Assembly: GCF_001625215.2 (NCBI RefSeq)
Contig: NC_030385.2
Span: forward strand, 31,583,598 to 31,647,597
Source: Daucus carota subsp. sativus
Lineage: Eukaryota > Streptophyta > Magnoliopsida > Apiales > Apiaceae
Length of the DNA stretch: 64,000 nt
Direction: 5' to 3'
The notes beneath the pieces were generated by a model. It saw only the letters and a program-made list of their open reading frames with translations, did no database searches and was not told the DNA's origin. The stretch's first letter is position 1. The number at the start of each line of letters is the position of its first letter. A program made the translations under genes and the position numbers. Shown one piece after another: positions 13,501-24,433 of this stretch.

Positions 13501-14228
13501 TGATGAAACTATCTGACTACACGATTCAGACGTTCATATTAAATGTGCACATAAATTACTTTTTAATATAAGAAATATGTAAAATTTGTAGCTGTAATGC
13601 TGTATATTGTCTACAACACCTTTTTCTTCCTTATGAACTTGCATAATGTGAACAAGCTTAAGTTGTAATTTGTAAACTGACAACTTCGCAACACTGAATC
13701 ACCGCCCAACTTTCTCTTGGTAAAAACAGATTCTGTCAAGTATACTATTACTGAATTCAATGAAATATAAATTATTGTTATTCCTTGTGCGGCATTTTTT
13801 ATTCTTTCATCCAAAATTTAGCATATCATTTCCAATTTAAAAAAGGTCGAAATTACAATATATAATTTGCACGTTCAATTCATTAACAATTTTATGAGTT
13901 CTATACTATCTTTGATTTTACTTAAAAGAAGTCATTGCATTTCGAAATGGCTACAACTCATTGTGTTCAGTGCTATTTATATAATTTCTTGTTCAATCCA
14001 TTGCAGGCAAACCAAAGAATCCTTGATGCAGTTGCCAATCGTTTGGAAGTTCCATTAGAGCGGGTCATCTCGAACTTAGCCAATTACGGTAACACAAGTG
14101 CAGCATCGATTCCGTTAGCATTGGATGAAGCTGTTCGAAGTGGGCAGGTGCAGCCAGGCCACACTATTGCAACAGCAGGATTTGGGGCGGGTTTGACGTG
14201 GGGTTCAGCTATCATAAGATGGGGGTAA
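7578..14228 (+). CDS. KASIII: Beta-ketoacyl-ACP synthase III, plastid
   Basis: Eight exons give 404 aa: 7578-7771, 9103-9251, 10114-10250, 10545-10650, 10754-10872, 13107-13171, 13250-13472 and 14007-14228. All introns are GT-AG and in phase. The enzyme condenses acetyl-CoA with malonyl-ACP, the first condensation of plastid fatty-acid synthesis (FabH family). The Ser-rich, acid-poor N-terminal ~60 residues look like a chloroplast transit peptide. The catalytic triad is complete: Cys180 in AACSGF, His330 in LLHQAN (split across exons 7 and 8) and Asn360 in NYGNTS. The C-terminal GFGAGLTWG block is typical. The length fits plant KASIII. Intron 5 (2.2 kb) is swollen by nested transposons. A polyadenylation-like AATAAA lies at 14407-14412. 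Confidence 0.97.
10893..11890. mobile_element. Older inverted-repeat element in KASIII intron 5, interrupted by a hAT MITE
   Basis: Its left arm is split. 'aatgtcactatataaa' sits left of the hAT element, and 'aataagcccccactgtcact' continues on its right. Joined across the 8-bp duplication, the arm matches the left end of the shorter relative at 14933-15083 and the inverted right end near 11830-11890. Inside are several copies of the word 'acttgaagttgcgtttt'. The exact outer ends are uncertain by 10-20 bases. No coding capacity. Confidence 0.7.
10919..11347. mobile_element. hAT-type MITE with 8-bp target duplication (KASIII intron 5)
   Basis: The termini are CTATGTTACCCGGACTC on the left and the inverted CTAAGATACCCGGACTC on the right. 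They are flanked by a perfect 8-bp direct repeat TATATAAA at 10911-10918 and 11348-11355. The interior repeats words built on 'gtgtcc' and 'acccg'. An 8-bp duplication with short inverted repeats points to a non-autonomous hAT element. The element at 16264-16695 is the same family and nearly the same length. Confidence 0.88.
11982..12230. mobile_element. Possible inverted-repeat MITE in KASIII intron 5
   Basis: The left side reads 'tgtttggtaattagcggtta' and the right side ends 'aaccgc...accaactgccaaaca', an imperfect inverted repeat of the TGTTTGG type often seen in hAT-like plant MITEs. No clear target duplication was found. Confidence 0.5.
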
Positions 14229-14932
14229 AACCAATTTCAAAGATCCTTGCAGATAAAGAACTTAAAATGTTACATATCACAGCTCTTTAGGTCTTTCTTA
14301 GAGTTAAGATTAATGCATTTGCTTTAGGGTGGTGGCCATTCCACCATCTTATTCGTGCATTTTTGTTTGTTTGTTAGTCCAAAAGTTTCCGGAACCATTT
14401 AGGATCAATAAACTGTAATTTCCCCTCTAATCTTTAGTTTTCCCCAGAGATCTCCCCATAAAACATTTTTGTATCTATTTTAAGAAATTTGTTCAATTAC
14501 AGCCATCAAATTATTTTGTTTTGAGCAAATGACACTTGTGTTATTATGGCATTGTCAAGAGTCCAGACATTTGTGTAAACAACTCGCACAACTTTAAGGT
14601 GTTGGAACTAGGAGTTCTACTTCCTTCACTGTATGCTTATATCCTAATGTCCATCACTAGGAAAGAGATATAGTATTTTTCCGATGAAATGAGTGAATTT
14701 GTAACACCCAGTTCCATGTTAAGTAGAGAGACTCCAGTTCCATGTTGAGCAGAGGGGAGTGTAGTCCCACGTTGCAAAGTAGTGGGGACAAATTAGTCTC
14801 TCGTTCTACATTCAACAGAGGGAAAATTGTAGTCCCACGTTGCAAAGTAGAGTGTAGTACCCGTAACGATTTATTGCTGGTGTAATTAACTTTCAACGAG
14901 AAAAAGTCTAAAAAGTCATTATTTTAAGTCAA

Positions 14933-15083
14933 ATAACCTCAATGTCATTTTCTGAAAAAATACCCCAACTGTCACTTCAAAACACGATTTGAAGTTGCGT
15001 TTTCAGGAATTTCAGCTGAAACCACACAAGTTGTGTTTTAAAGTAACAGAGAGGACAATTTTTTCAGAAAATGACTATAGAAG
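14933..15083. mobile_element. Short inverted-repeat element
   Basis: About 150 bp. Both ends carry the word 'gtcattttctgaaaaaa' in opposite orientation, continuing inward with 'ctgtcacttcaaaacac' against the inverted 'ctgttactttaaaacac'. It is the compact relative of the element in KASIII intron 5, sharing the internal 'gaagttgcgttttca' word. The target duplication is not clear. Confidence 0.7.
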
Positions 15084-15423
15084 CTTTTTGCTACTAAATA
15101 ATGACATCTGAACACCCACTTTCAACAACCTTCAGCCGGAATAAAATAATTTTCCGGATAATGTCGAAAATATTATACACATTCTGCTTGTGTTCATCCA
15201 ATGGTTTAAGATATTAGTTCAGACTTATTATTACTTCAGATTATTGAAGAAAAAACCATTGTTTTACATCAAGGCTGGTGTATAGGCTTACTAATTTGGC
15301 AAAGAAAGAATGGAAAAAAGAGGCTTAAAGTAACTTAGTTTGAAAATTCCCCAATTAAACTATTAAAACTGAGTCCATAACCTGATAGTTGTATACAGGT
15401 AAAAAAAAATTTGCAGCATATTA

Positions 15424-15655
15424 CTCTCTCCGTTCCGTTTTGAAATATCGATCGCTTGACTTTTTGACACACACTTCTAAATCTTTTGACCGAATAGCTA
15501 AAATCGTAATTTTTAAAATTTTCTTTCTCTAAATTATAATATTAATCATATATTTTATTCAAAAAAAAGAAAATTCCGAAAATAATGACTTTAACTATGC
15601 GGTCAAAAGACTTAGAAGTGTGTGCCAAACGACTTATATTTCAAAACGGAGAGAG
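15424..15655. mobile_element. Stowaway-like MITE
   Basis: The inverted ends are CTCTCTCCGTT-type with a nearby 'ttgaaatat', flanked by TA on both sides (15422-15423 and 15656-15657). About 232 bp and non-coding. Confidence 0.85.
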
Positions 15656-16025
15656 TATCAACTAGGCATCCAGCCAGGGGCGGAGCCACAGCAAAGGCTG
15701 TGCTGAGCTGGAAAAAAAAATATTTTAAAATTTTTTATAATGCAGTTCAGCTTTTTTGAAGTTAGCTCAGGATAAATAATGCCCAACCCATTTACTTTAT
15801 GTAAAACATTGGGAGTTAGGGAAGAAAATAAAAAAGAAACTTGAAAACAAAACTCCAGGTTTTCAAGCAAGGGAGAAGATTAGAAATTTAAAGATAATTT
15901 AACAACAAAATTAAGCAAGATTTGTCCTTTGACAAAGAAATTTTTTTCCAAAGTTAGCCCAGGTGAATTTTGTTTCCTGGATCCAGCAATGCTGAGATCA
16001 ATGTGCATCCAGACTCCATTATAGA

Positions 16026-18934
16026 TCAAAGCTTAGAGTGGCCAGTTTGCAGATCATCGAAAACAATCATCACCTTTCCAATAGCATTTCTCTCCCTTAA
16101 CGCCGCAAAGGCAAGGTTGATCTGCCAACAGTAAGGAAATTAGATTAGTTATGCTTTGAAATTTTAAATAAAAACGAAGTCGTTACAGGTAAGGACTGCC
16201 ATGGTTACACTGGCTATTGAACAACTTGCCAGAACAGAGTTTCCAAATAAGAATGATTGAACTCTATGTTACTTTGACTCGGGTACAGAGTGTCGGACAC
16301 AACACATATTCGAGTGTCAGACTCAGGAACTTTAAAAATTAGGGACACGGGGACACTGTCCTATTTTTGGACATGGGTACGGGGACACGTCGTGGTATAG
16401 TAATAAAGAAGTATGGTAAGTTAGTCATCTTAACAAAAAGTAACAATAAAACTCAAATTAGACATGATTTTGTTGGGGGTTTTGCAAATTAAGCATCTTC
16501 TATACTTTAATCCCTTTCTTGCTTCTTTCTTTTTTCTCACATAATTCTTTGGAATTGTAAGTTTGACTCATATTTGATTTTTAAATTGGTCAAAGTGTCC
16601 ACATTTTAGTCAAAGGATCCAACACGAAATAAGTGTCGTGTCCGAGTGTCCGACACGGGTACGGCAACCAAAATAGAAGAGTCGGAGTAACATAGATTGA
16701 ACTTTCCAAAGCTTCTGGATTAATCATAGCATATTATGTTTGACAAGCAAAGGCCACAAAGGAGCAAGATTGTTGATTTATCATCTACTTTAAACATCAA
16801 TAACAGTGTTGATTTACCATCTCCAAGACTCTTTGAAGCAAAGAAGTTCAATTCAGTATGTTTCCCCGAATAACATAATCTGAATAATTAGTCAGTCTGC
16901 TGTAATGTTGTTTTGAAACTATAACAGTGTTGTGTATACCTAGGAGAATAACTAAATCAATAAAATCTTGCTGAATTTGAAATCATAACCTCTGACAGGC
17001 CGTAAACATGAGAAGCGTGAACAGTGAGTAAGCCCTTCGCTAACCAGGACAAAAGCTCCTTCACAGAATCTTCTTGCGCACCAGGACGGATTACATCATT
17101 ATAGTGTCCCCAGTAGAATCCATGAATTGTCCAATTCTGAAATCAGCAGATGTTATAAGAAACAATCACAGATGTGCTATGGAAAGACTAACATACACAT
17201 TAATAGCAAATCATGAGCAGTACCTTAACTAGGGCAATATTTAGAAACGATTTTTATAAAGACACTGGACAGGATCATGAAAAACTCATGAGCAGTACCT
17301 TGACTAGGGCAATATTTGCAGGTATGATAGGAACTTCGCCGCTTGCAAAACCAATGACTAAGATTTGTGCACCCCAATTCAAGAGCCTTAAAGATTCTCT
17401 CGTCAACTTACCTCCAACTGGATCATACAAAATATCAACTCCTTTAAGCTTTCTTGACTTTAAGAACTCCTTAATACTTGCAGTTACATTCCCTTTGTTC
17501 AAGTCCACTACATGATCAGCGCCAATTGATTTCAATATGTCCGCCTTTTCAGTCCCCCTAAATTTAAAAAACATAAACGAAAAATCTGCATAATATCAGT
17601 TGATTGGTCCCGATGAAGGGTATTGCAAATGCTTGAAGGCTTCATCAGACGTACTAAATCAGTACCTAGCAACTGCAATGACAGTGGCACCACGAATCTT
17701 TCCGATTTGCACAGCTGCAAGCCCAACTCCCCCTGCTGCTCCAAGAACAAGCAATACCTACAACAAAGAAGACGGTAGATATTAATAACAATGACAAAAC
17801 ATTTAATCTGATTACTCATATAAGGTGCAAGAAAACTGTTGGCAAATATGAATAACTATAGCTAAATGAAGTAATCAGAAAGTATCAATGGCAATAATCA
17901 GCAAATACTAATATCAGATTGTTAACAGATATGAATAACTATTGCTGAATGAAGTAATAGCAAATATCATAGCAATCACCAGCAAATACTAATATCAATA
18001 TATGCAAATTTAATTTAATTACTCATGTAAAGCAGGACAGGGCGGAGTAAATACCTGACCAGAATGTAAGTGAGCTCGATGAATCAGGGAAGAATATGAT
18101 GTTCCATATGCAAGCGGAAGTGCAGCAGCTGCAACCAGATCACACCCATCAGGTACTCGATACCTAATATATGTTTCACAGTTAGACCTGTTTCCACTTA
18201 AACGCCCTCTATGAGGCAATTACACAGATGATTTATGTTGGCATCTCGGATCATATACAGTATTCTAGCATTCCCTACAATTTTTGGAGTCGAACTTGAG
18301 TCCCCCCTGACACTGAGTGCTAATACTATGTTAAATGACCCGTTCTCCTAAAATTTCAAGATGTTAACAGGAGGATGACTTAACTGGATCATATAGTATT
18401 CTAGCAATATGTATATAGTTAAATCCCACAAAAGAACTCAGAGTTACAAGCCAAATAACCAAATTCAATTGAACATCAGTCAAGAACTTAAAAAAATTAA
18501 TACTTAAACGTGCAGAACTCAAAACACTCTCTCCAGAGAAATCTCCAAAAAAGAAATAAATCAGTATTACTTGCAACATAAACTTACAGTTTAGCCTGGT
18601 CAACTACAAGGAACTGAGCAAAAGAATCAACATCTATGGCACCACAGACACGATCACCCACTCTAAGTCTACTAACATCAACTCCAACTGCTTCTACCAC
18701 ACCCGAAAAATCCGAGCCAAGTACAAAAGGCAGCGCTGCTTTCTCTTGGTACTTGCCCTCAACTTTAAGCATAGTAGCAAAGTTGAGAGTGTTGGCTCGA
18801 ACTCGAACTCGAACACAAGTTGGCGAGGCCAATGCAGGGACAGGGTGAGACTTGGAGATAGTGAGCGGCGAGTCAGGTGATGAGTCTGGAGGGATTGTGG
18901 GGTCTCCAAGATTTCTGCATACTAATGCTTCCAT
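16026..18934 (-). CDS. Quinone oxidoreductase-like (zinc-binding dehydrogenase family) protein
   Basis: Six exons on the minus strand give 349 aa: 18934-18588, 18163-18055, 17757-17666, 17557-17299, 17136-16990 and 16121-16026. All introns are GT-AG and in phase. It is a medium-chain dehydrogenase/reductase: an N-terminal GroES-like half (exon 1, with GSDFSGVVEAVG) followed by a Rossmann NADPH-binding fold with the glycine motif LGAAGGVG at about residues 157-164. It resembles the quinone oxidoreductase-like 2 group, which normally lacks the catalytic zinc site, so NADPH-dependent reduction of quinones or enones is the likely role. The substrate is unknown. Intron 5 contains a hAT MITE, and a broken copy of this gene lies at 23347-23808. 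Confidence 0.93.
16264..16695. mobile_element. hAT-type MITE with 8-bp target duplication (oxidoreductase intron 5)
   Basis: The element starts CTATGTTACTTTGACTC and ends GAGTCGGAGTAACATAG. It is flanked by a perfect 8-bp duplication ATTGAACT at 16256-16263 and 16696-16703. The interior is rich in 'gtgtcc' and 'gggtacgg' words. Length (432 bp), termini and interior show it is the same family as the insertion in KASIII intron 5. Confidence 0.92.
17212..17317. repeat. Duplicated splice-donor segment in oxidoreductase exon 4/intron 4
   Basis: A 31-base segment covering the last coding bases of exon 4 and its donor (17287-17317) recurs with one mismatch at 17212-17242, 75 bases further into intron 4. 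The second copy preserves the donor context as a decoy. Confidence 0.85.
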
Positions 18935-20527
18935 TTACTCAAAGAGCAGAGAACAACGGAGAGTGGTTCAGTGCAAAGATTAGATTACCGGATATTATTC
19001 TGGTGTGCGCTTTTTTTTATTACTCCTATCAGATTACTTAAAGTTGTGTGCATGTTAAACAATCGAATAAAATAACGGAAGAATCATATAACAACATGTG
19101 CAGCGTGTTCTTCCGAGGCTCCAAGTTTGGCTGCATTATGTATAGAGAGTAGAGACAACTTGTCTAGGTTCATTTGGTATCTTCGAGGATGTCTACTTGT
19201 AGAAACATGCATATATGAAGAAAATATACTACTTTCCCGATTATTTGTTTCCCCACAATTTTAGATTGGGAAATATAATTTCGTTAATTATTTCATTAAA
19301 TATGTTATTAAAAATTATATTATTTAAAATTTTGCATTAGAAAAACACCAAGCAAAGGATAAAGACATGATATTTTGAAATTCAGAATACATGTAAAGGA
19401 TGATGAAGTAGCTAATTTTAATAATTTTTGTGATTTGAATTTTGAAAGACGAAAGGGTGATGGATATGATCAGATAATCTCAAATATTTATATATAAAAT
19501 ATATGTTTAATACTTTCCGATTTGTAATAAATATCACCTAAAAGCAATGTTATAAAAATAAGAATCAGACTTAATCGGTAAAATCACTGAACAAAGATTA
19601 ATCGAAGATTAATTGAATTTATTGATAATTAATCAGAGAGATTAATCCATTCGATGAGTTACGAAATAGAGATTAATCATGGTTAACCATCGTAAGAGCA
19701 TCTCCAACCATCTAAAACCCTTAGCTAAAAAGTGAGTTGGCATACTTAAAATAAAAAAATTTAGCCAACAGCTTCAAAAACTCAACTCCAACCATGTTCA
19801 GCCGTTTTCTATAAATTTAGCCAACCTCCTATGGATGGCTAAATTTGTCGAACCTCTACAGGTCTGTAGGAAAATCTGTAAGAAAATTGTACATCATTTA
19901 TTACCATATTGAACTGATATATTCTACTTTAACAATTTAAAATATTAAAAACATACTATGTTTAAATTATAGGCAACCAAAATAGCCAATACCATTGAAG
20001 CAAATATCTTACAGGTTCAGTAAATTTTGCATAATGTTTTACAGATCCAATTTAGCCAACGATTATAGCGAATGCCGTTGGAGATGCTCTAACATGTCTA
20101 AAAATTATTATATCATTAATAATATTATCTCTTAGCATCCACCATATTTGACTTGTACGAGTTGCACTTGCACGTTGTCACCCGCCTCCTTTGACTTAAA
20201 TTGTGTTGAGTTTATAAAAAATGCATAACCCTAACTTGTAATGGGAATGCTGGTAAAGTGATCTCACTGCTTCTGATGGAGCAAAAGTATATCAGTTTAA
20301 AATAAAGACTAATAACAGAGTCTGGCATAATATTTTAAAGACTCAGAACTACTTGGCAAAAAAAAAAAAAAAAAGACTCAGAACTAAAAAATATAATAAA
20401 CTCTTGAATTCACTGAATTACTCCTATATAGAATAATAACGGGAGATATCACACTCAGAACGAACTCGACTCAAATATAGTCACGCATTAAATATAAATA
20501 TAAGAATCTTGAATATTAGTCGACACG
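18935..20527. other. Intergenic region upstream of the oxidoreductase gene
   Basis: The first few hundred bases are the likely promoter of the minus-strand oxidoreductase. The middle is AT-rich and contains the Tourist-like MITE at 19696-20089. There is an A16 run at about 20358-20373. No gene was recognised. Confidence 0.55.
19696..20089. mobile_element. Tourist-like (PIF/Harbinger) MITE
   Basis: The element begins GAGCATCTCCAAC and ends GTTGGAGATGCTC. It is flanked by TAA on both sides (19693-19695 and 20090-20092), the usual 3-bp target of PIF/Harbinger elements. The 394-bp interior is non-coding and repeats 'tttagccaac'. Confidence 0.88.
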
Positions 20528-21345
20528 TTATTCAGAAGATAATGTTGATGATGATCTCACAGATGAAGTTCTGGGTGATCCCCCAGCCGCCTGCTTTAAC
20601 ACCACTGCAGACAAAATGCCAGTCTTTCTCCTTTCATGCTCCTTGATCAATTCTCCAGAAATTGATTCCAGTTTATCCAAGTTAGTAATTTCCACCAATT
20701 TCTTGCCTTCGAACAATGCTGATTCTAAATTCTTTTGTCTCAACATTTGATCTACCGATGCAACACTACCATTCGCTTGTATACGGACATAATCATCACC
20801 GGTTTTAGCCTCCCTGAATACCATTGACACAGCTTGATCAACCTACACACATAATAAACAATCATAAGACTTTTTCGTATTCATGTGAACCACGTTCCTT
20901 CTTAGATGTCCCAAAAAAATGAATCTTCCATTTATAACATATATTTAAGATTATTACAACCACACATTTATAAACTACTTATTTAATACCTCCTAACTCT
21001 TTTTATGTGATTCAGATTAGGTCAAGTATTCATTTATTAGAAACCGTGTTAACAGAGAGAGTAATACTAAGCACAATATTAGTGATGACGTAAATGTGCG
21101 TGGATATTTAAATTTCTACGACTAATCGTAACAAAGTAACAAGGGTAAAGTAACATTACCATGTCTGAAACACCCTCTCGAGCAATTTTGATGAATGATG
21201 TTGCTGATTTTCGAGCAATGCTTCCATTATAAATTTCGCCATTACCCAAGGACACGATCAATAAATCATCAACACCGTTACAAAACGGAAACTCTAGCTT
21301 GTTATTAAGCACGTGAGTGATCGCGGTGGCTGTCGGATTATTCAT
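20528..21345 (-). pseudogene. 5'-truncated patatin-like phospholipase (pPLAIII type) fragment
   Basis: Two exons, 21345-21160 and 20842-20528 (GT-AG intron), encode 166 aa matching only the C-terminal part of plant patatin-like proteins of the pPLAIII group, with the diagnostic MNNPTATAITHVLNNK, EFPFCNG and VSLGNGE motifs. The ATG at 21345 corresponds to an internal methionine of the family. Two codons upstream is an in-frame TGA, and the next 580 bases hold no coding sequence. The oxyanion-hole, nucleophile and catalytic Asp regions that lie upstream in the family are missing, so lipid acyl hydrolase activity is not expected. What remains is open and correctly spliced, so the truncation may be recent. 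A solo LTR lies 0.6 kb upstream. Confidence 0.8.
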
Positions 21346-21932
21346 ATGTCATGTTTATGTTGTAATATTATATATATACATAATATGTTACAAAACACAT
21401 GTAAGAAATTTTATATTTTTTATTATATGTAAAATATTTTTACAAGTCGCCAATTAGTATTCTGTGCAAAGAACTGAGCTTAAGTTTCTTTAATTGTATT
21501 GTCATAATAATTTATATCAAGAATCCCTGCCTATTAATCCTGCAACTACATCTTCCAGTTTCATTATACTACCTATCGTCCTCATAATTCACTGTGATTA
21601 ACGCTCACCATTCTAAAAAGATGCCGAAAATGTTATACTATATCACTTATTCTGCATGCTTGTTTCTTAGGAATGTCATGAGATTTTTTCTGGTATGGAA
21701 CGTGGATCGGAGAAAATTTAATAAAAAATTAGGATTGGAACGGGTTCGAGGAGTCACGAAGTGACCTGATACCCGTCCCTAGTAATTCTTGATGAATGCT
21801 CTTAATGGTTGAATACTTCAAGCCTTGCAAAAAAGCTGAGAGTAACAACGAAAGGAGGCAAGCTTAGATCATTATATTACTGGTACTTTTATCCACTGTA
21901 GTCTTAGTAAACATAAGGAGCAAGTTTTTTAG
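21346..21932. other. Non-coding stretch upstream of the patatin fragment
   Basis: AT-rich with 'atatatata' words near 21370. No exon for the missing patatin N-terminus is visible. A G-rich patch at 21700-21780 ('gaacgggttcgaggagtcac') is unexplained. Confidence 0.5.
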
Positions 21933-23110
21933 TGTTAGAAAATGGAGTTATTAAGTTCATAATTTTATTATGTTCTTGTTGTTAATTTCATAATCTAATG
22001 ATTGGAAGTTGGTTCTAGATATCGGGACTTAAACTTTCATGTATGAGTTTAAGAATTTTTTTAATGAAATCCATAAGAGAAATGAAGTTGAAGTTAGTAG
22101 TTTGAAAGAGCTTGTTTTGAGAATGTGTTGTTTGTCCCACATAGAAAGAAATAAAGTGGGTGTTGGCTTTATATAGTATAACACACATGGGTAGTGCATA
22201 ACTACTAAGGTGTGCTATGGTGCATGGTGTTCTCACGAGCCCACGCGCCGCCGCCGCCGTCTCGGCACGTCACGACTCGGGTCGGGTCGAAGGACGATTT
22301 GGGAGAATGTCTCGGCGTCTCGCGTACGCGAGGCGACCTGGGCGGGGAATTTTATTTCGGTTTTGATTTAATTTAATTAAATTATTTAATCAGTTGGGCT
22401 GGGTTAGTGCCTCTGTTGGGCTCTCTTGGACTGGGTTCGATTCTTATGGGCCGAGTCAAAGCCAAGTCAGATACACTGAATCTGGACATGTAACTGATAT
22501 AAATTAATTATATATATATATATATCAAAACGACTGGTTCAATGTGGGTTTTAATGTATAAAATCATAAGTTTTTGATTTATTTAATTAATTGGACGGTT
22601 TTTATTCGATATTAAATGGAGGTGTATCAGTTACACTTAGCATCTCCTATAAATAGAGGCCTAAGCAGCTGATTGTATACACACTACACCTTACATTCTC
22701 TTCCTCACTTACCTCTCTGCTCTCTCTCCCTCTCCCATACACAAGTCAGTTCGTGGTTTCCCGGCGAGTGAGGAGCCAGTCGTTGTTGAGCTTTGGAGGT
22801 GCTGCTTAACCAAAGTTCTGAGCTGTTTTATCCTGGAGGAGGTGTTGCAAGCATCCCCAGTGCAGCAGGTGGGGGCAATAATCTCTTCAAGAGCAGTCAG
22901 GTCTTCGTATAAGGCCTGACGACTCAGCTGTTCTTGTGATTTTTTTGTTGTACATGTTGTTGGCTCAAGCTATGGCTACTGGTACAACTTCTTTCCTTTC
23001 TCTATTCTTACAGTCACTGATATGCATGTGTTTCAACTTGCTTGGCCTTGGCTTGTTTAATATGATATATAACTGCCTCTATGTTGCTATAATAATCAGT
23101 ATTTCCAACA
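21933..23110 (+). mobile_element. Solo LTR with 5-bp target duplication
   Basis: The 1178-bp unit starts TGTTAGAAAATGG and ends TTTCCAACA, so the ends form TGTTgg/ccAACA-type inverted termini. It is flanked by a perfect 5-bp duplication TTTAG (21928-21932 and 23111-23115). A TATA box 'cctataaatagaggcc' lies at about 22650-22665, followed by a C/T-rich leader, as expected of an LTR promoter on the plus strand. No internal retroelement domain or second LTR is present. This is the product expected from recombination between the two LTRs of an inserted element. Confidence 0.88.
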
Positions 23111-23346
23111 TTTAGGACATATGTTCTGCTATTTTATTTGTAATAATCAAACACAATACCACATAGCAATACAAGAGTTTTGATATTTCTCTTGATTTCT
23201 TGTTCAGTTTCAACTTTCACCATTTCATTATGCACACATTGTCTATACAATATAGATAACATCATCCAATATAAAGTTCTTCAGCATATTTAGTGCTGGA
23301 AATTGTTTTTGGCAGCCCAACAACACTGAGATCGTAGGCATCAAGA

Positions 23347-23808
23347 TTCAAGAGTAGATTAAAGCTTAGAGTGGGCGACCTGCGGGTCATCGAAGACAAT
23401 CATCACCTTCCCATAGCATTTCTCTCCCTGAGGGTGGCAAAACCAAGGTTGATCTTCCACAATAAGGAAAATAAATTAGTTATACTTGGTAATTCGAATA
23501 TAAATAAATTCGTTACAGGTAAGGCTGGTACATTGCATGCCAGAACAGAGTTCAAGTCCACTACGAATTCAGCACCAGTTGATTTTAATAGGTGCAACTA
23601 TTCAATTCCCCCAAATTAAAAAAAAAAAAAAATTGAAAAAAAATGCTCTAATGCAGTTCAATGGTTTTATCAGAAGATATTGCAAATGCTAAAAAAGCTA
23701 CATGAACTAAACCAGTACCTAGCAACTGCAATGACAGTGGCACCGCGGATCTTTCCAATTTGCACAGCTGCAAGCAAAACCCCCCCTGCTGCTCCAGTAC
23801 TAGCAAGA
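23347..23808 (-). pseudogene. Rearranged pseudogene of the oxidoreductase
   Basis: Minus-strand pieces align to the intact gene at 16026-18934. About 23347-23455 matches exon 6 plus some 3' flank. About 23460-23550 matches the adjoining part of intron 5. It then jumps at 'ccagaacagagtt' to the 5' part of exon 4 (about 23550-23615). Intron 3 sequence (about 23640-23720) and exon 3 (about 23721-23808) follow. Exon 5 and roughly 1.2 kb are missing. Retained introns show that it arose by DNA-level duplication, not retroposition. Many substitutions, including loss of the GAAGG glycine motif's integrity, make it non-functional. Confidence 0.9.
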
Positions 23809-23986
23809 CCATTCTGAGACCGGCCAACTAGGTCCGGACAAAATCTTGAAAATGTCCAGGCTCGCATATCAAATACGGAGAGTCACTTAGATTTAAGGCC
23901 TCCCCGGCAACACCATGCGTACCTAACACCATGCTGTTCACAAGGCAACTCATACGTATACAACTTAAAGGATGGCTTCTAAATTA

Positions 23987-24214
23987 CTCCCATCATCCCA
24001 AATTAGATGACCTCGTTGATTTTGGACACATAATTTAAGATGAATTGTTCGTATAACTACATAACTTACTTTCTAAATTTTACTTTTACAAATGAAAATA
24101 AATAAATATACTAAAGATTTTTTTTTTTTTTTTTAAATACTTAACTAGACGGTCAATGCACCTTAAATTGCATGCCCAAAATCAACTACCTCATCTAATT
24201 TGGGATGGAGGGAG
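23987..24214. mobile_element. Stowaway-like MITE
   Basis: The inverted ends are CTCCCATCATCCCAAATTAG against the complement of CTAATTTGGGATGGAGGGAG. The left flank is TA and the right flank has decayed to CA. About 228 bp with an oligo-T tract, non-coding. Confidence 0.85.
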
Positions 24215-24433
24215 CAGTGATAAACTTAACACAGTGTCCATGGGATATATTTGAAGCTACTGCAAAGGATCATCTGAAAACTGATGACCGATGCCACACT
24301 CGTCAATTTACTTATTACATTGCCGGAGTAAAAAATAAAACAAAACAAACTTCCCAGTTTTCAGACTGTCATCACAAAGTAACATTTATTATGGGACAAA
24401 CACTGATATGCATAAAAATAAAGTAGCCCTCTC

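Larger units (their letters stand above)
14229..16025. other. Intergenic region between convergent KASIII and oxidoreductase genes
   Basis: After the KASIII 3' end there is an imperfect tandem array around 14705-14860, built on 'agttccatgtt' and 'gtagtcccacgttgcaaagt'. Then come a short inverted-repeat element (14933-15083) and a Stowaway MITE (15424-15655). At 15665 the motif 'ggggcggagccac' appears, a word seen at the edge of many plant repeats. No gene was recognised. Confidence 0.6.

Noticed and set aside
18636-18848. 70-codon plus-strand Thr/Ser-rich frame
   Set aside because: It is the antisense shadow of oxidoreductase exon 1.
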